Of a DNA stretch of 47,296 nt, positions 8,658 through 16,354 are shown piece after piece. Each line of letters starts with the position of its first letter. The stretch's first letter is position 1. The notes beneath the pieces are model-generated. The model ran no database searches, was not told the DNA's origin, and saw only the letters and a program-made list of their open reading frames with translations. A program made the translations under genes and the position numbers. Origin of the DNA: Microcaldota archaeon (GTDB lineage Archaea; Micrarchaeota; Micrarchaeia; Micrarchaeales; CABMGC01); contig JAJYJW010000004.1 in NCBI GenBank assembly GCA_021789155.1, positions 1 through 47,296 of the forward strand. Reading direction: 5' to 3'.

Positions 8658-10685
8658 ATGGAAACGCTTAAGACGGTTAAAGTCGTGCTTGACGAAGCAG
8701 GCATGGAAAAGCTCGTAGTTGATCAGCTTAAGAAAGACCAAATGGCAATATTAAAGGAGATAGTCGTAAACTCTCTTGACTCTTTTGCGAATTCACCGAC
8801 TAATACACACAATACTGATAACAAAATAACCATAACGATAAGCGACAATTCAATAACATTCGAGGACAATGGGCCGGGAATGTTGCCTGAATTTTTCAGC
8901 GAGAATAGCGATAATGGATTCAGGAACATGGGTTATGATTTCCATAAAAACGCCGCAGAAGGCACCATAGGGGGGTTTGGCATGGGTAGGTTCAGCCTGT
9001 TTGCCCCAATAGCGCACAAAATTTACGGATCGGTCAAGTATGATGGATGGGTCGAAATAATAAGCTCATCTAAAAATGAAAACGATAAAATAGAAACTAC
9101 CCGCGTAGAATGGCGAAAAATAAACGAATTTACGCCACATGCAGTTCAAGACGATCTTGCGGTAACAGGAACGAAAATCATTTTACATTTCAATGATGGC
9201 GTAAAAAGCGACTTACTCGAAATGCATTCAGTCGTTACCTATCTAGACAATGTATTATACGATCCGAAAGTAGAGATATTGGTAAAAAACCCGAAAGTGA
9301 GCATGCACGTAAATGGCGCTAAGGTTGAAAGTCCTGTAACCACATCATGCGTCTTTGAAGTTGACAACAGAAACAGATGGATACCCGAGATTCCTAACGA
9401 TCGTGTAAAAATACATGCAGAATTTGAAAGCGGAACCTCCTTTGAAAAGACAAGCAACTTTATCATAAGGGATAGCATAGGTTTATTCTTCAACGGAGTT
9501 CGCGTATGCAGCCTTACCCAATATGACGTACCATTTAGCGGCATACTCAACCTCACCTCCGCAAGCATAAATGGCAACGTGCTTAACTCATACACGCTTC
9601 TCGAACCGCAGAGAAATTCAGTGAAGCTCGACAAAAAAGAATTGCTAAAGATATATGCAAAGGATGCTCTACTACCAGTATTGAAGACAATGCAGAAATC
9701 AACCAGACTAAACAGCCAAGTGGAGAATTTCCTTCATGAAAGCGGTTTATGCGACTCTGAACCCTTAGATGCTTTAGCGCTTGAATTTGCGGAAGTGCTG
9801 TCTTTTGATGGAGTGTCATTGCGCGAGCTATTAGATCTTGAAAGATGTGGTGAATCAAATGGCGATCGACGCAAGCTAGTTTATACTGACGTATATTCAC
9901 ACATATCAGACGAAGATTCAGCAAACTACAGGATAGTCAAACTAGATGGTGAAGGAATCAAAATTGCAAAGGCGCTTGGAATACGTTTCCTTGAAGATGT
10001 CAGAAAGGAGGACATGCCAATAACAAGGATATATGCCCCTAGATTAGGCAGCGTTGAAAACAAAATGGTGGAGTACGCTGCGGGCTATTTCAGCAATAGC
10101 CTGATCCCGTCGCTATTCTATGGCAAGTATATGCTCAACGACAAGCTCGACGTTGAAATGCGCAACTTCGCCACCTTTGCGCTTAATAAGCTTGCCTTAA
10201 TACCTGTATTTAGCAGCGCCAGGGAAGAGTTCGACAAACAGAAAATCAAAGCAGAATCGCAGTACGTCACTCTTGCAACAGTCAACGAGATAAAGGCAAA
10301 TGTAGATATAGTACAGAGCAGCGTGGACATTAGAGCTACATATGAAATAAATTTCGGAATGTTTGAGTACCAAGGCAACAAGAACGACAAAGTAGTTGCA
10401 CTGTCAATACTGCAAAACATCTTATTCAATAGTTCAAGCAACGTAATCGGATCCATAATTCTGAGAAGTGCGCTAAGCGAGGTTGAACCTATAGTTGTTC
10501 ACGAGTTTGCGCACGTAATTTCAAATACAATTCATACCGAATCGCATGGGGAAGTATGGGGCACGGCATATACCAATTTATTGATGTTGCTGAAGAGAAG
10601 CGAAAACATGACCGAATCGGAACGCGAAGAGATTAAAAGCAGGATGAGAACAATAAGGCTAACGCATGATCCTGATGATCTGTAA
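8658..10685 (+). CDS. GHKL ATPase fused to a zincin-like metallopeptidase motif
   Basis: This 675-aa protein has an N-terminal GHKL (Hsp90/MutL/MORC-type) ATP-binding domain. The N-box is KEIVVNSLDS (E34, N38, D41), the G1 box is EDNGPGM (D70-G74) and the G2 box is GGFGMGRFS (105-113). The middle is unassigned. Near the C-terminus it has VVHEFAHVIS (H615, E616, H619) followed by SHGEVWG (H630). HExxH with a later HGxxW resembles SprT/minigluzincin zinc sites. The ATG is preceded by GTGAGCTC. It is a single gene convergent with aIF6. I recognise no named family. The likely picture is an ATP-driven conformational switch coupled to a protease or metal site; that is inference. Confidence 0.8.
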   Translation: METLKTVKVVLDEAGMEKLVVDQLKKDQMAILKEIVVNSLDSFANSPTNTHNTDNKITITISDNSITFEDNGPGMLPEFFSENSDNGFRNMGYDFHKNAAEGTIGGFGMGRFSLFAPIAHKIYGSVKYDGWVEIISSSKNENDKIETTRVEWRKINEFTPHAVQDDLAVTGTKIILHFNDGVKSDLLEMHSVVTYLDNVLYDPKVEILVKNPKVSMHVNGAKVESPVTTSCVFEVDNRNRWIPEIPNDRVKIHAEFESGTSFEKTSNFIIRDSIGLFFNGVRVCSLTQYDVPFSGILNLTSASINGNVLNSYTLLEPQRNSVKLDKKELLKIYAKDALLPVLKTMQKSTRLNSQVENFLHESGLCDSEPLDALALEFAEVLSFDGVSLRELLDLERCGESNGDRRKLVYTDVYSHISDEDSANYRIVKLDGEGIKIAKALGIRFLEDVRKEDMPITRIYAPRLGSVENKMVEYAAGYFSNSLIPSLFYGKYMLNDKLDVEMRNFATFALNKLALIPVFSSAREEFDKQKIKAESQYVTLATVNEIKANVDIVQSSVDIRATYEINFGMFEYQGNKNDKVVALSILQNILFNSSSNVIGSIILRSALSEVEPIVVHEFAHVISNTIHTESHGEVWGTAYTNLLMLLKRSENMTESEREEIKSRMRTIRLTHDPDDL

Positions 10686-11354
10686 TCACACTAGATTCAG
10701 GCTTTCCTCTATTCGTGATGCTTCGAAACCCGTAGTGTCGTAGCCGACCGCAAGACCATGCGAATTTGCTATGGTGCACAACCCTATGCTCACTGCACCC
10801 ATATTTGCAGTGCTTTGATCGCCGCTCATGTTGAGCATGCTTTCCAGATTGTCCTTTTCCTCGTCATCTATCCGGTTGTTGAACACTATGCCTTTGTTGG
10901 TAAGTATGTTATTTGCGCCTACTGTTTTGAAACCCCCTATCTGAGTCTTGACTACTTCAACGCCAAGGATGTCTTGTATTGTTTTCACTTCCTTGCTTGA
11001 ATATTCTGGATTTATTACCGCAAGCTTGTCGTTAACAAGGATGTTGTTTCGCAGCGCGTTGAGATCCGTCTTCATGACCTCTATCTGCACTTCCGAGCCC
11101 AATGCTGCCCTTATGGCTTCGATTTCATCCCTATACGCGAGCTCCGGAACCAACATACCATTAGAATTTGCTGCGATGTACATGCCAGTAAGATACGAAC
11201 TGCAAATGTTCGTATTGGACAATTTTACTTTGAGTTCTTTTTCCAAAGAAGTTTTCGCCTTGCTGCTTACTACGTCTGCGGCTAACGCGTACTTTTCGGT
11301 TGCTATGCAAAATGCACCAATGAAGCTATTGCCGTTTATTGCCAGTTTGAGCAT
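10686..11354 (-). CDS. eif6: Translation initiation factor aIF6
   Basis: This 222-aa IF6 binds the large ribosomal subunit and prevents premature joining with the small subunit. Family features include a start with GNSFIGAFCIATEKYALA, the internal pseudo-repeats with NSNGMLVPE and TNKGIVFN, and the final NSHGLAVGYDTTGFEASRIEE. The length is typical. It is the last gene of the S19e-PDCD5-L39e-L31e-aIF6 operon, 9 bases after L31e, with GGTAA directly before the ATG. Confidence 0.96.
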   Translation of the reverse strand: MLKLAINGNSFIGAFCIATEKYALAADVVSSKAKTSLEKELKVKLSNTNICSSYLTGMYIAANSNGMLVPELAYRDEIEAIRAALGSEVQIEVMKTDLNALRNNILVNDKLAVINPEYSSKEVKTIQDILGVEVVKTQIGGFKTVGANNILTNKGIVFNNRIDDEEKDNLESMLNMSGDQSTANMGAVSIGLCTIANSHGLAVGYDTTGFEASRIEESLNLV

Positions 11355-11363
11355 ATTTACCAG

Positions 11364-11816
11364 TTATTCCTTATCCGCAGGCTTTGCTTCTTCTGCAGAC
11401 TTCTCTTTCTTGCTGCTTCTCTTCTTCTTTGGCTTTTCTTCAGTTGATTGCTGCTCTACCATAGGAAGCTTTTCGTCCTTCTTCTCTACTGCAGGCAACT
11501 TCGCCCCCTTTGCAGCTGCAGGCACACTGATTTTCTGCTCTCCCTTCTTTGCTGCGTTTTCAGAGTAAGGGTGAACTACTGTAGCACTTCCAGATTCGCC
11601 AAGAACAACACGCAGTTTTATCGGCTTAACCGAATTTGCCAAGTGCCTGAACAATTCAGTGTTCAGTTCCCCGCTTAGCCTTATGCTGCCTATTTCTGCC
11701 TTCGTATTGCGTGCTACCTCCTCTCTTACCAAGTTAGCCGCAACTTTCCTCCTTCGGGTTTCATGTATTCCTCGCAGCCTCTTCGCGAGATTTAGGGTAA
11801 TAAGCTTTTCAGCCAT
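11364..11816 (-). CDS. rpl31e: Ribosomal protein L31e with long Lys/Glu tail
   Basis: Residues 1-80 of this 150-aa protein are an L31e domain of the large subunit, near the exit tunnel. Visible features are ITLNLAKRLRGIHETRRRKVAANLVREEVARN-like helices and the strand IKLRVVLGE, written here in pieces of the same region. Most archaeal L31e proteins are about 80-100 aa. The extra 60 residues are Lys/Glu/Ala/Pro-rich, look disordered and end in KKRSSKKEKSAEEAKPADKE. It starts four bases after the L39e stop. Confidence 0.93.
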   Translation of the reverse strand: MAEKLITLNLAKRLRGIHETRRRKVAANLVREEVARNTKAEIGSIRLSGELNTELFRHLANSVKPIKLRVVLGESGSATVVHPYSENAAKKGEQKISVPAAAKGAKLPAVEKKDEKLPMVEQQSTEEKPKKKRSSKKEKSAEEAKPADKE

Positions 11817-11820
11817 GTGA

Positions 11821-11979
11821 TCATTCCTCTGCGTTTATCCTCTTATGGCGCCAGTCCCTTTGGAACTTGTTAAACTGCTTCTTCCTGTGCGTTCGTACCA
11901 TTGCCAATACCGGCATCCTCCTATTCCTCTTGAGCATCTTTCCAAGCGTTTGCTTCTTTTTCACTGTTTTCTTTGACAT
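11821..11979 (-). CDS. rpl39e: Ribosomal protein L39e
   Basis: This 52-aa basic protein lines the ribosomal exit tunnel. The reading begins MSKKTVKKKQTLGKMLKRNR, continues RMPVLAMVRTHRKK and ends with FQRDWRHKRINAEE. The NRRMPVLAMVRT and RDWRHKRI segments match the L39e pattern (NRRVPxWVMxKT, RHWRR). It lies between the PDCD5-like and L31e genes, the usual archaeal order L39e-L31e-aIF6. Confidence 0.95.
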   Translation of the reverse strand: MSKKTVKKKQTLGKMLKRNRRMPVLAMVRTHRKKQFNKFQRDWRHKRINAEE

Positions 11980-11991
11980 AAAACAACCTAT

Positions 11992-12300
11992 TCATTTGTG
12001 CCTAAACTCAATATTTGGTTTCGGCCTTGATGAAAGCTTTGCAAGTATTTCCTTTACTTGCGCATCAGTCATCTTACTCATTATATTATTACCTTGCACC
12101 ATTGCAATGAGTATGTTAACAAATTTATCATAAACATCTGGATGAGCACGCAAAACGTTGACCATGCGTTCCATCGCTTCGGGAGTAAGATATCTGCGGA
12201 GAAGCTGCATTTTTTGCAATTCTACCTGCCTTTGCTGTTCCCTTCGCTTCCTTACTTCTTCCTCGTTTCCCTGCGCATCATACGCCTGCTCATCACTCAT
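11992..12300 (-). CDS. PDCD5/TFAR19-related DNA-binding protein
   Basis: This roughly 102-aa protein belongs to the PDCD5 family, small helical proteins widespread in archaea and linked to nucleic acid binding or ribosome-associated roles. Features are a charged N-terminal helix rich in Arg/Gln/Glu (EEVRKRREQQRQVELQK) followed by the hallmark LLRRYLTPEAMERMVNVL and the final SRPKPNIEFRHK. The ATG at 12300 has GGTG nine bases upstream; a GTG at 12309 is also possible. It sits in an operon between S19e and L39e, as in many archaea. Confidence 0.93.
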   Translation of the reverse strand: MSDEQAYDAQGNEEEVRKRREQQRQVELQKMQLLRRYLTPEAMERMVNVLRAHPDVYDKFVNILIAMVQGNNIMSKMTDAQVKEILAKLSSRPKPNIEFRHK

Positions 12301-12316
12301 CTCTTGCACCGCAACA

Positions 12317-12727
12317 TTACTTATTCAATTCATTGCTTATCTTGTCTACGAAGGACCTTCCTTCGCTCGTCATAATCCTGCCTTCCTTCGTCTTCTTTAC
12401 GAAATTGAGCTTTTCAAGTGCATCGAATGCGTCTTTGATTATGCTTCCTCCGCCAACTATATGGTGGTGCCTGTGGGTTACGTGACCTTTCTTCGTTCCG
12501 TACTTTGTTCTCAGTTTGGATATTCCTATAGGCCCGTTTACGTATACCTGCCTAAGTACTGATGCGCATCTGAAATACCAGAAATCTGGACTGCTCGGAA
12601 CTCGTTCCTTGCCCGCACCCGTTTTCACAAAAGGAACATATGCCGGCTGTGGCACTTCCTTTTCCTTGAGCTTTGCAGCTATAGTCGCTACCAGAACGTC
12701 ACTTTTTGCCTCAAATGCATTAGCCAT
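12317..12727 (-). CDS. rps19e: Ribosomal protein S19e
   Basis: This 136-aa winged-helix small-subunit protein shows the S19e hallmarks PDFWYFRCASVLRQVYVNGP, IGISKLRTKYG and a basic wing KGHVTHRHHHIVGGGSIIKD. The length is normal. It is the first gene of the five-gene minus-strand translation operon. AT-rich TATA-like elements (TTTTTAAAAG and TTAAATATAA on the minus strand) lie within 45 bases upstream, so the leader is very short. Confidence 0.96.
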   Translation of the reverse strand: MANAFEAKSDVLVATIAAKLKEKEVPQPAYVPFVKTGAGKERVPSSPDFWYFRCASVLRQVYVNGPIGISKLRTKYGTKKGHVTHRHHHIVGGGSIIKDAFDALEKLNFVKKTKEGRIMTSEGRSFVDKISNELNK

Positions 12728-12878
12728 ATAAACACTACCTTTATATTTAACAAGACAACCTTTTAAAAAGGAAGCCTAAGCTTCTAAGCACATGAATTTG
12801 GCAGTGTTAAATATATATTACTACCGCCTAGCAGGTTATTTAGGCAAGATGCCAATTTATAAGCGCATATTATGAAAT

Positions 12879-13793
12879 ATGTCTGATAAGATGCGCTTGA
12901 GGCTCCAGTCCGCAATGGAATACCTGATGACCTACGGGTGGGCGATATTGATCATAGCCGTAGTATTAGGTGCGTTATTCCAACTCGGCATTTTCAACGC
13001 TTCTACTTTCACGCCGAAGGCTCCGCCTGGTGCATGCCATGTTTTCAGACCGAACGGCCCGGGAACAACCTCATTCATCAACTTGCAGGGGATTTGCAAC
13101 GGCGAACTGCCTCAGTATGTTGGCGTATTTTCTGGATCAAGTTACATTAAGATTCCAGCTTCAACTTCTTTGTCAAGCCCGTTTGCCAACGGAAAAATAA
13201 CTATAACAGTATGGATTAACGTAAACCAGTTTACCACAGCATCGGTATTGGATTATGGAAGCGTTCAAGGCGGCGCCTATTGCACACCTGCATACATAAG
13301 CATTTACAACAAACAGATATTGGGCGGTATCCAACAGCAAAACATCGGGGATTTCTCTCCTGCAGCTCCGATAGGCACAATATCGTTGCAAAACTGGTAT
13401 TTCGCTTCATTCAACCTTACTACCGGAGTAGGGGGAAGTACAGGTTCTGATGGATCCCTTAATTCTGCACCTTCCGCTCTGACGCTGGATGCACAATCCA
13501 ACATAGGCCCGTTGTTCATAGGATCGGGAGTATGCGGAACAACGAATCCTACAGCAAACCCGTTTTATGGCAAGATAGCCAACGTGCAGATTTACAACAC
13601 CACTTTATCTTCAAATGAGATAGTTGGACTTTACAATGAGGGGATAGGCGGGGCGCCTGTAAAACTCAGCAATCTCGTTGGTTGGTGGCCGCTGAACGGC
13701 GATGCGAAGGACTATTCCGGAAACAATAACAACGGAGTTCCAACTGCAGTATCTTTTACAAGCAGCTGGGAATCGGGTTATTCTGCACCGTGA
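12879..13793 (+). CDS. Pilin-like LamG surface protein (copy B)
   Basis: This 304-aa member of the five-copy family has a class III-type N-terminus (LQSAMEYLMTYGWAIL), a constant region to CNGELPQYVGVF and a variable LamG-like core. That core contains YIKIPAS, ITVWINV, ASFNLTTG, LFIGSG, IANVQIYNTTLSSNEIVGLYNEG and a pair of Cys codons near GVCG. It ends with the constant LVGWWPLNGDAKDYSGNNNN block and WESGYSAP. Copy C follows only 7 bases after its stop, so they form one operon. A TATA-like AATTTATAAG at 12854-12863 would place +1 near 12884, which would favour the ATG at 12891; another TATA-like element at about 12806-12819 fits the ATG at 12879. Confidence 0.85.
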   Translation: MSDKMRLRLQSAMEYLMTYGWAILIIAVVLGALFQLGIFNASTFTPKAPPGACHVFRPNGPGTTSFINLQGICNGELPQYVGVFSGSSYIKIPASTSLSSPFANGKITITVWINVNQFTTASVLDYGSVQGGAYCTPAYISIYNKQILGGIQQQNIGDFSPAAPIGTISLQNWYFASFNLTTGVGGSTGSDGSLNSAPSALTLDAQSNIGPLFIGSGVCGTTNPTANPFYGKIANVQIYNTTLSSNEIVGLYNEGIGGAPVKLSNLVGWWPLNGDAKDYSGNNNNGVPTAVSFTSSWESGYSAP

Positions 13794-13800
13794 TGATAAT

Positions 13801-14661
13801 ATGAAATTCAAGCTTCAAAGCGCAATGGAATATCTCATGACCTACGGGTGGGCGATACTCATCATCGCGGTTGTTTTGGGTGCGTTATTCCAACTCGGCA
13901 TTTTCAACGCTTCGACTTTTAGTCCTAAGGCACCTCCAGGGGCATGCCAGGTATTTCGACCGAATGGCCCAGGTACGACTTCATTCATCAATCTTGAGGG
14001 AGTATGCAACGGCGAACTTCCCCAATACGTTGGAGTATTCAACGGGCAAACGAGCAACATATCATTTAGTCAGACGAGCGGATTTCCGCAGACTACTCAG
14101 AAGGATATTTCTGCTTTTGCGTGGATTCGTGAGAATCCCGGAGCGCCAAGCTATCCAGACATATTCGCCATAGGATATGGGCAGATAAACACGTATTCCG
14201 TTTCGACAAACGTATACGAACCTAGGATGTGCACGGCAAATGGTTGCTGGCAGGATCCGAGTCTTCAATATTCTGCAAACCAATGGGTAATGATAGGCTT
14301 TACTTACAATTCGACTACCCATGTTGCGGTAAGTTACATGAACGGCGTTGCTGGAACTCCGCAATCTTTGGCTACCCCTAACCCTCAAGCAACTTACGCT
14401 TTTATCGGAGGTGGATCGGTATACTTTTTCAGCGGATACCTGGCAAACATCCAGTGGTATAACGTTTCTCTTACGGCCAATGAGGTGAAAGCGTTATACA
14501 ACGAGGGGATAGGCGGGGCGCCAGTAGTATTACGCAGTATACAAGGATGGTGGCCTTTGAATGGCGATGCGAAGGACTATTCTGGCAACAATAATCACGG
14601 CAAGGTAATACGCGCGGTTAGCTTTACCAGTAGCTGGGAATCTAGTTACTCTGCGCCTTGA
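13801..14661 (+). CDS. Pilin-like LamG surface protein (copy C)
   Basis: This 286-aa member of the family begins MKFKLQSAMEYLMTYGW. The ATG at 13801 follows GTGATGATAAT; the longer frame upstream lies inside copy B and is rejected. The variable core includes ISAFAWIRENPG, WVMIGFTYNS, YMNGVAGTP, AFIGGGSVYFFSGYLANIQWYNVSL and NEVKALYNEG. Cysteines in MCTANGC suggest a disulphide. The constant C-terminal block is PLNGDAKDYSGNNNHG, ending SSYSAP. Several DNA stretches at both ends are identical to copy B. Confidence 0.85.
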   Translation: MKFKLQSAMEYLMTYGWAILIIAVVLGALFQLGIFNASTFSPKAPPGACQVFRPNGPGTTSFINLEGVCNGELPQYVGVFNGQTSNISFSQTSGFPQTTQKDISAFAWIRENPGAPSYPDIFAIGYGQINTYSVSTNVYEPRMCTANGCWQDPSLQYSANQWVMIGFTYNSTTHVAVSYMNGVAGTPQSLATPNPQATYAFIGGGSVYFFSGYLANIQWYNVSLTANEVKALYNEGIGGAPVVLRSIQGWWPLNGDAKDYSGNNNHGKVIRAVSFTSSWESSYSAP

Positions 14662-15297
14662 TTACTTCTTTATTGCTTTGAGAAAGTCACGTAAGCTAGT
14701 GAAACTATAATCAGGTTTTGCGCGCTTAATCAATTCACACGGGTCTACTCCGCCGCATACGCTGCATGAAGTTATCCCAGCAAATTTTGCAGTTAAAACG
14801 TCAGTTGCCATGTCCCCGATGTAAATGCTTCTCTTCTTGCTCTTCTTTAATTCCCTAACTATCAGATTAAGGCCTGTAGGGTTTGGCTTGAAATAACCAA
14901 GAGCTCCAGCGCATACCACTATGTCAAAATACTCTTGCATGCCAAGCATCTTGAGTTCTTTGAAAACCCTGCTTTGCTTGCCGTCGCTCAATAATGCTAT
15001 TGTCTTCTTCCGTTTTTTAAGATATTCGAGGACCATCTTTGAATCAACCCTTGGCTTAGGGCGTATGAAGTGCGCGTAGATCTCATAGAAGAAATCCACA
15101 AATCTCGATATTGACGAGCTTTTGCTGATGTTGACCCTCTTGAAGCTCCTGTTGTATTCCTTCTTGTGATTTAGAACGTATTCTATGTTGTATCTTTTTT
15201 TGAAGAAATGCGTGAATTTGACGAGGAAAGTGCTCGTGCTCAACGTTCCGTCCCAATCGAAAATAAATAGGTCGTAGTCTCTGGTAAGCCGGTCCAT
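14662..15297 (-). CDS. HAD-superfamily hydrolase
   Basis: This roughly 211-aa phosphatase-like protein has the four HAD motifs: FDWDGT (D14, D16), LLSDGK, the Lys of FKPNPTG and GDMATDVLTA. The cap region is helical and basic. It resembles phosphoglycolate phosphatase-like HAD enzymes, but the substrate cannot be read from the sequence. The start MDRLTRDYD (ATG at 15297) places the first motif normally; an upstream in-frame extension rich in Tyr/Leu is less likely. It converges on copy C with no gap. Confidence 0.85.
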   Translation of the reverse strand: MDRLTRDYDLFIFDWDGTLSTSTFLVKFTHFFKKRYNIEYVLNHKKEYNRSFKRVNISKSSSISRFVDFFYEIYAHFIRPKPRVDSKMVLEYLKKRKKTIALLSDGKQSRVFKELKMLGMQEYFDIVVCAGALGYFKPNPTGLNLIVRELKKSKKRSIYIGDMATDVLTAKFAGITSCSVCGGVDPCELIKRAKPDYSFTSLRDFLKAIKK

Positions 15298-15360
15298 GCT
15301 TCTTATTTTGAAGGAAAGACTTAAGTAATAATAGTAGTCGAAGAGCATCAAACTCGCAAG

Positions 15361-15370
15361 CTATATTATT
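15361..15370 (+). promoter_or_regulatory. TATA box for C/D box sRNA and exo5-like gene
   Basis: CTATATTATT is centred about 28 bases before the C box at 15394. With the usual archaeal spacing of 26-27 bases, transcription would start at about 15391-15393, immediately before the C box. Confidence 0.55.
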
Positions 15371-15390
15371 CTTTTCTGCGCTAAGGATAG

Positions 15391-15451
15391 GTAGTGATGA
15401 CAGAGGTAATCGCTGAGCCTCGGCTATGATGAGTGATAGGCGGTCTGATAT
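15391..15451 (+). ncRNA. C/D box sRNA (predicted 2'-O-methylation guide)
   Basis: All four boxes are perfect and correctly spaced. C is GTGATGA (15394-15400), followed by a 12-base guide CAGAGGTAATCG, then D' CTGA (15413-15416). After a 9-base spacer comes C' ATGATGA (15426-15432), a 12-base guide GTGATAGGCGGT and D CTGA (15445-15448). Flanks GTA and TAT can extend the kink-turn stem. Such RNAs bind L7Ae, Nop5 and fibrillarin and methylate the target base paired to the fifth guide base before D or D'. The start codon of the nuclease gene lies 18 bases after the D box. Confidence 0.85.
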
Positions 15452-15466
15452 TTTGGTGGAATTGTT

Positions 15467-16354
15467 ATGAATAGTGCTCTGATAAGGTTGAACAAGCGAG
15501 GAATACTCGCAACGGACATAGCAGAGCAATTCTGGTGCGAGCGCCAGATGGAATATGGGTATCTTTATGGAAAGGAAAGAACGCAGTATATGAAAACTGG
15601 TTCAAACATACACAAAAAACTTGAAGAAAAGGTGCGCGTGGAAGTTGATGCTACCCCTCTAAACTATGCCGACTTCTTATGTAAGGAATCATACGAGAAC
15701 TACATGTCCTTGCTCAGCCTAACGGAAAAAGGCGTCGGTAGGGAAATAAAGATTTATGGGTCTGTCAACGGATACAGGTTATCTGGGAAAATAGACGAAT
15801 TGAAAATGCTAGATGGGAAGACTACTGTTGTAGAGGTAAAAACCAAGGCTAGGAATGGAAGTTTGCGAAGCGGTTCGAGTTCCTCTGGAGTAAGCAACTC
15901 ATCGATGCGGAGGCACAAAGTGCAGTTGATGCTGTACAAGAAGATGCTAGACGATGTAAAATCTGGTGCGTATTCGTTTGATAATTTCAAGAAGATATAC
16001 GGAATAGAGAAAATGACGCTCACCGATCAGTTTACAAAACAGCTGCAAATGCTCAACATTGAAGAGAAGTTTATTAATCTTGATTCATCTTATGAACTAA
16101 TGTTTAATGAGCTGAAATTGCTTCCAGAGATAAGCAATGAAATGGAACTAAGGTATATCGATCAGCATAGCGGCGAAGTATTCAGTAGCACTACATTGAC
16201 TTACGACAAGGAGGAGATGGACAAGGATTTGGGTTTTGTCCTGGAATACTGGAACGGTGGCAGAGAAGCGCTACCTGTGCCTGAAAGCGAAAAATGGAAG
16301 TGTAACTTCTGCAGATTTTTCGGCAAAGAGTGCAAAGTGTGGTACAATGTTTGA
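15467..16354 (+). CDS. Exo5/Cas4-like Fe-S PD-(D/E)XK nuclease
   Basis: This 295-aa protein has a RecB-family nuclease core: SGKIDEL (D110), VVEVKTK (E123, K125) and the helix RRHKVQLMLYKK with Q153. One N-terminal Cys (C24 in FWCERQ) and three C-terminal Cys (C279, C282, C289) have the spacing that holds a 4Fe-4S cluster in Exo5 and Cas4. The probable role is single-strand DNA exonuclease activity in repair or replication. No cas genes or CRISPR array are present, so an Exo5-like housekeeping role is preferred. GGTGGAA precedes the ATG. It overlaps alaS by 8 bases. Confidence 0.85.
   Translation: MNSALIRLNKRGILATDIAEQFWCERQMEYGYLYGKERTQYMKTGSNIHKKLEEKVRVEVDATPLNYADFLCKESYENYMSLLSLTEKGVGREIKIYGSVNGYRLSGKIDELKMLDGKTTVVEVKTKARNGSLRSGSSSSGVSNSSMRRHKVQLMLYKKMLDDVKSGAYSFDNFKKIYGIEKMTLTDQFTKQLQMLNIEEKFINLDSSYELMFNELKLLPEISNEMELRYIDQHSGEVFSSTTLTYDKEEMDKDLGFVLEYWNGGREALPVPESEKWKCNFCRFFGKECKVWYNV

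Noticed and set aside
8658-10685. MutL or Hsp90 orthologue
   Set aside because: Apart from the GHKL boxes, no MutL or Hsp90 domain sequence is recognisable, and the HExxH end is foreign to both.
12800-12870. GCCTA...TAGGC hairpin upstream of LamG copy B as an H/ACA RNA or riboswitch
   Set aside because: Only five pairs, no ACA box at the required position and no second supporting element.
13788-13805. TGATGATAAT between LamG copies B and C as a C box
   Set aside because: It is explained by the stop codon and ribosome site; no D box follows.
15467-16354. Fe-S nuclease as a Cas4 marking a CRISPR-Cas locus
   Set aside because: No cas1, cas2 or effector genes and no repeat array are visible; it is linked to alaS and carS instead.
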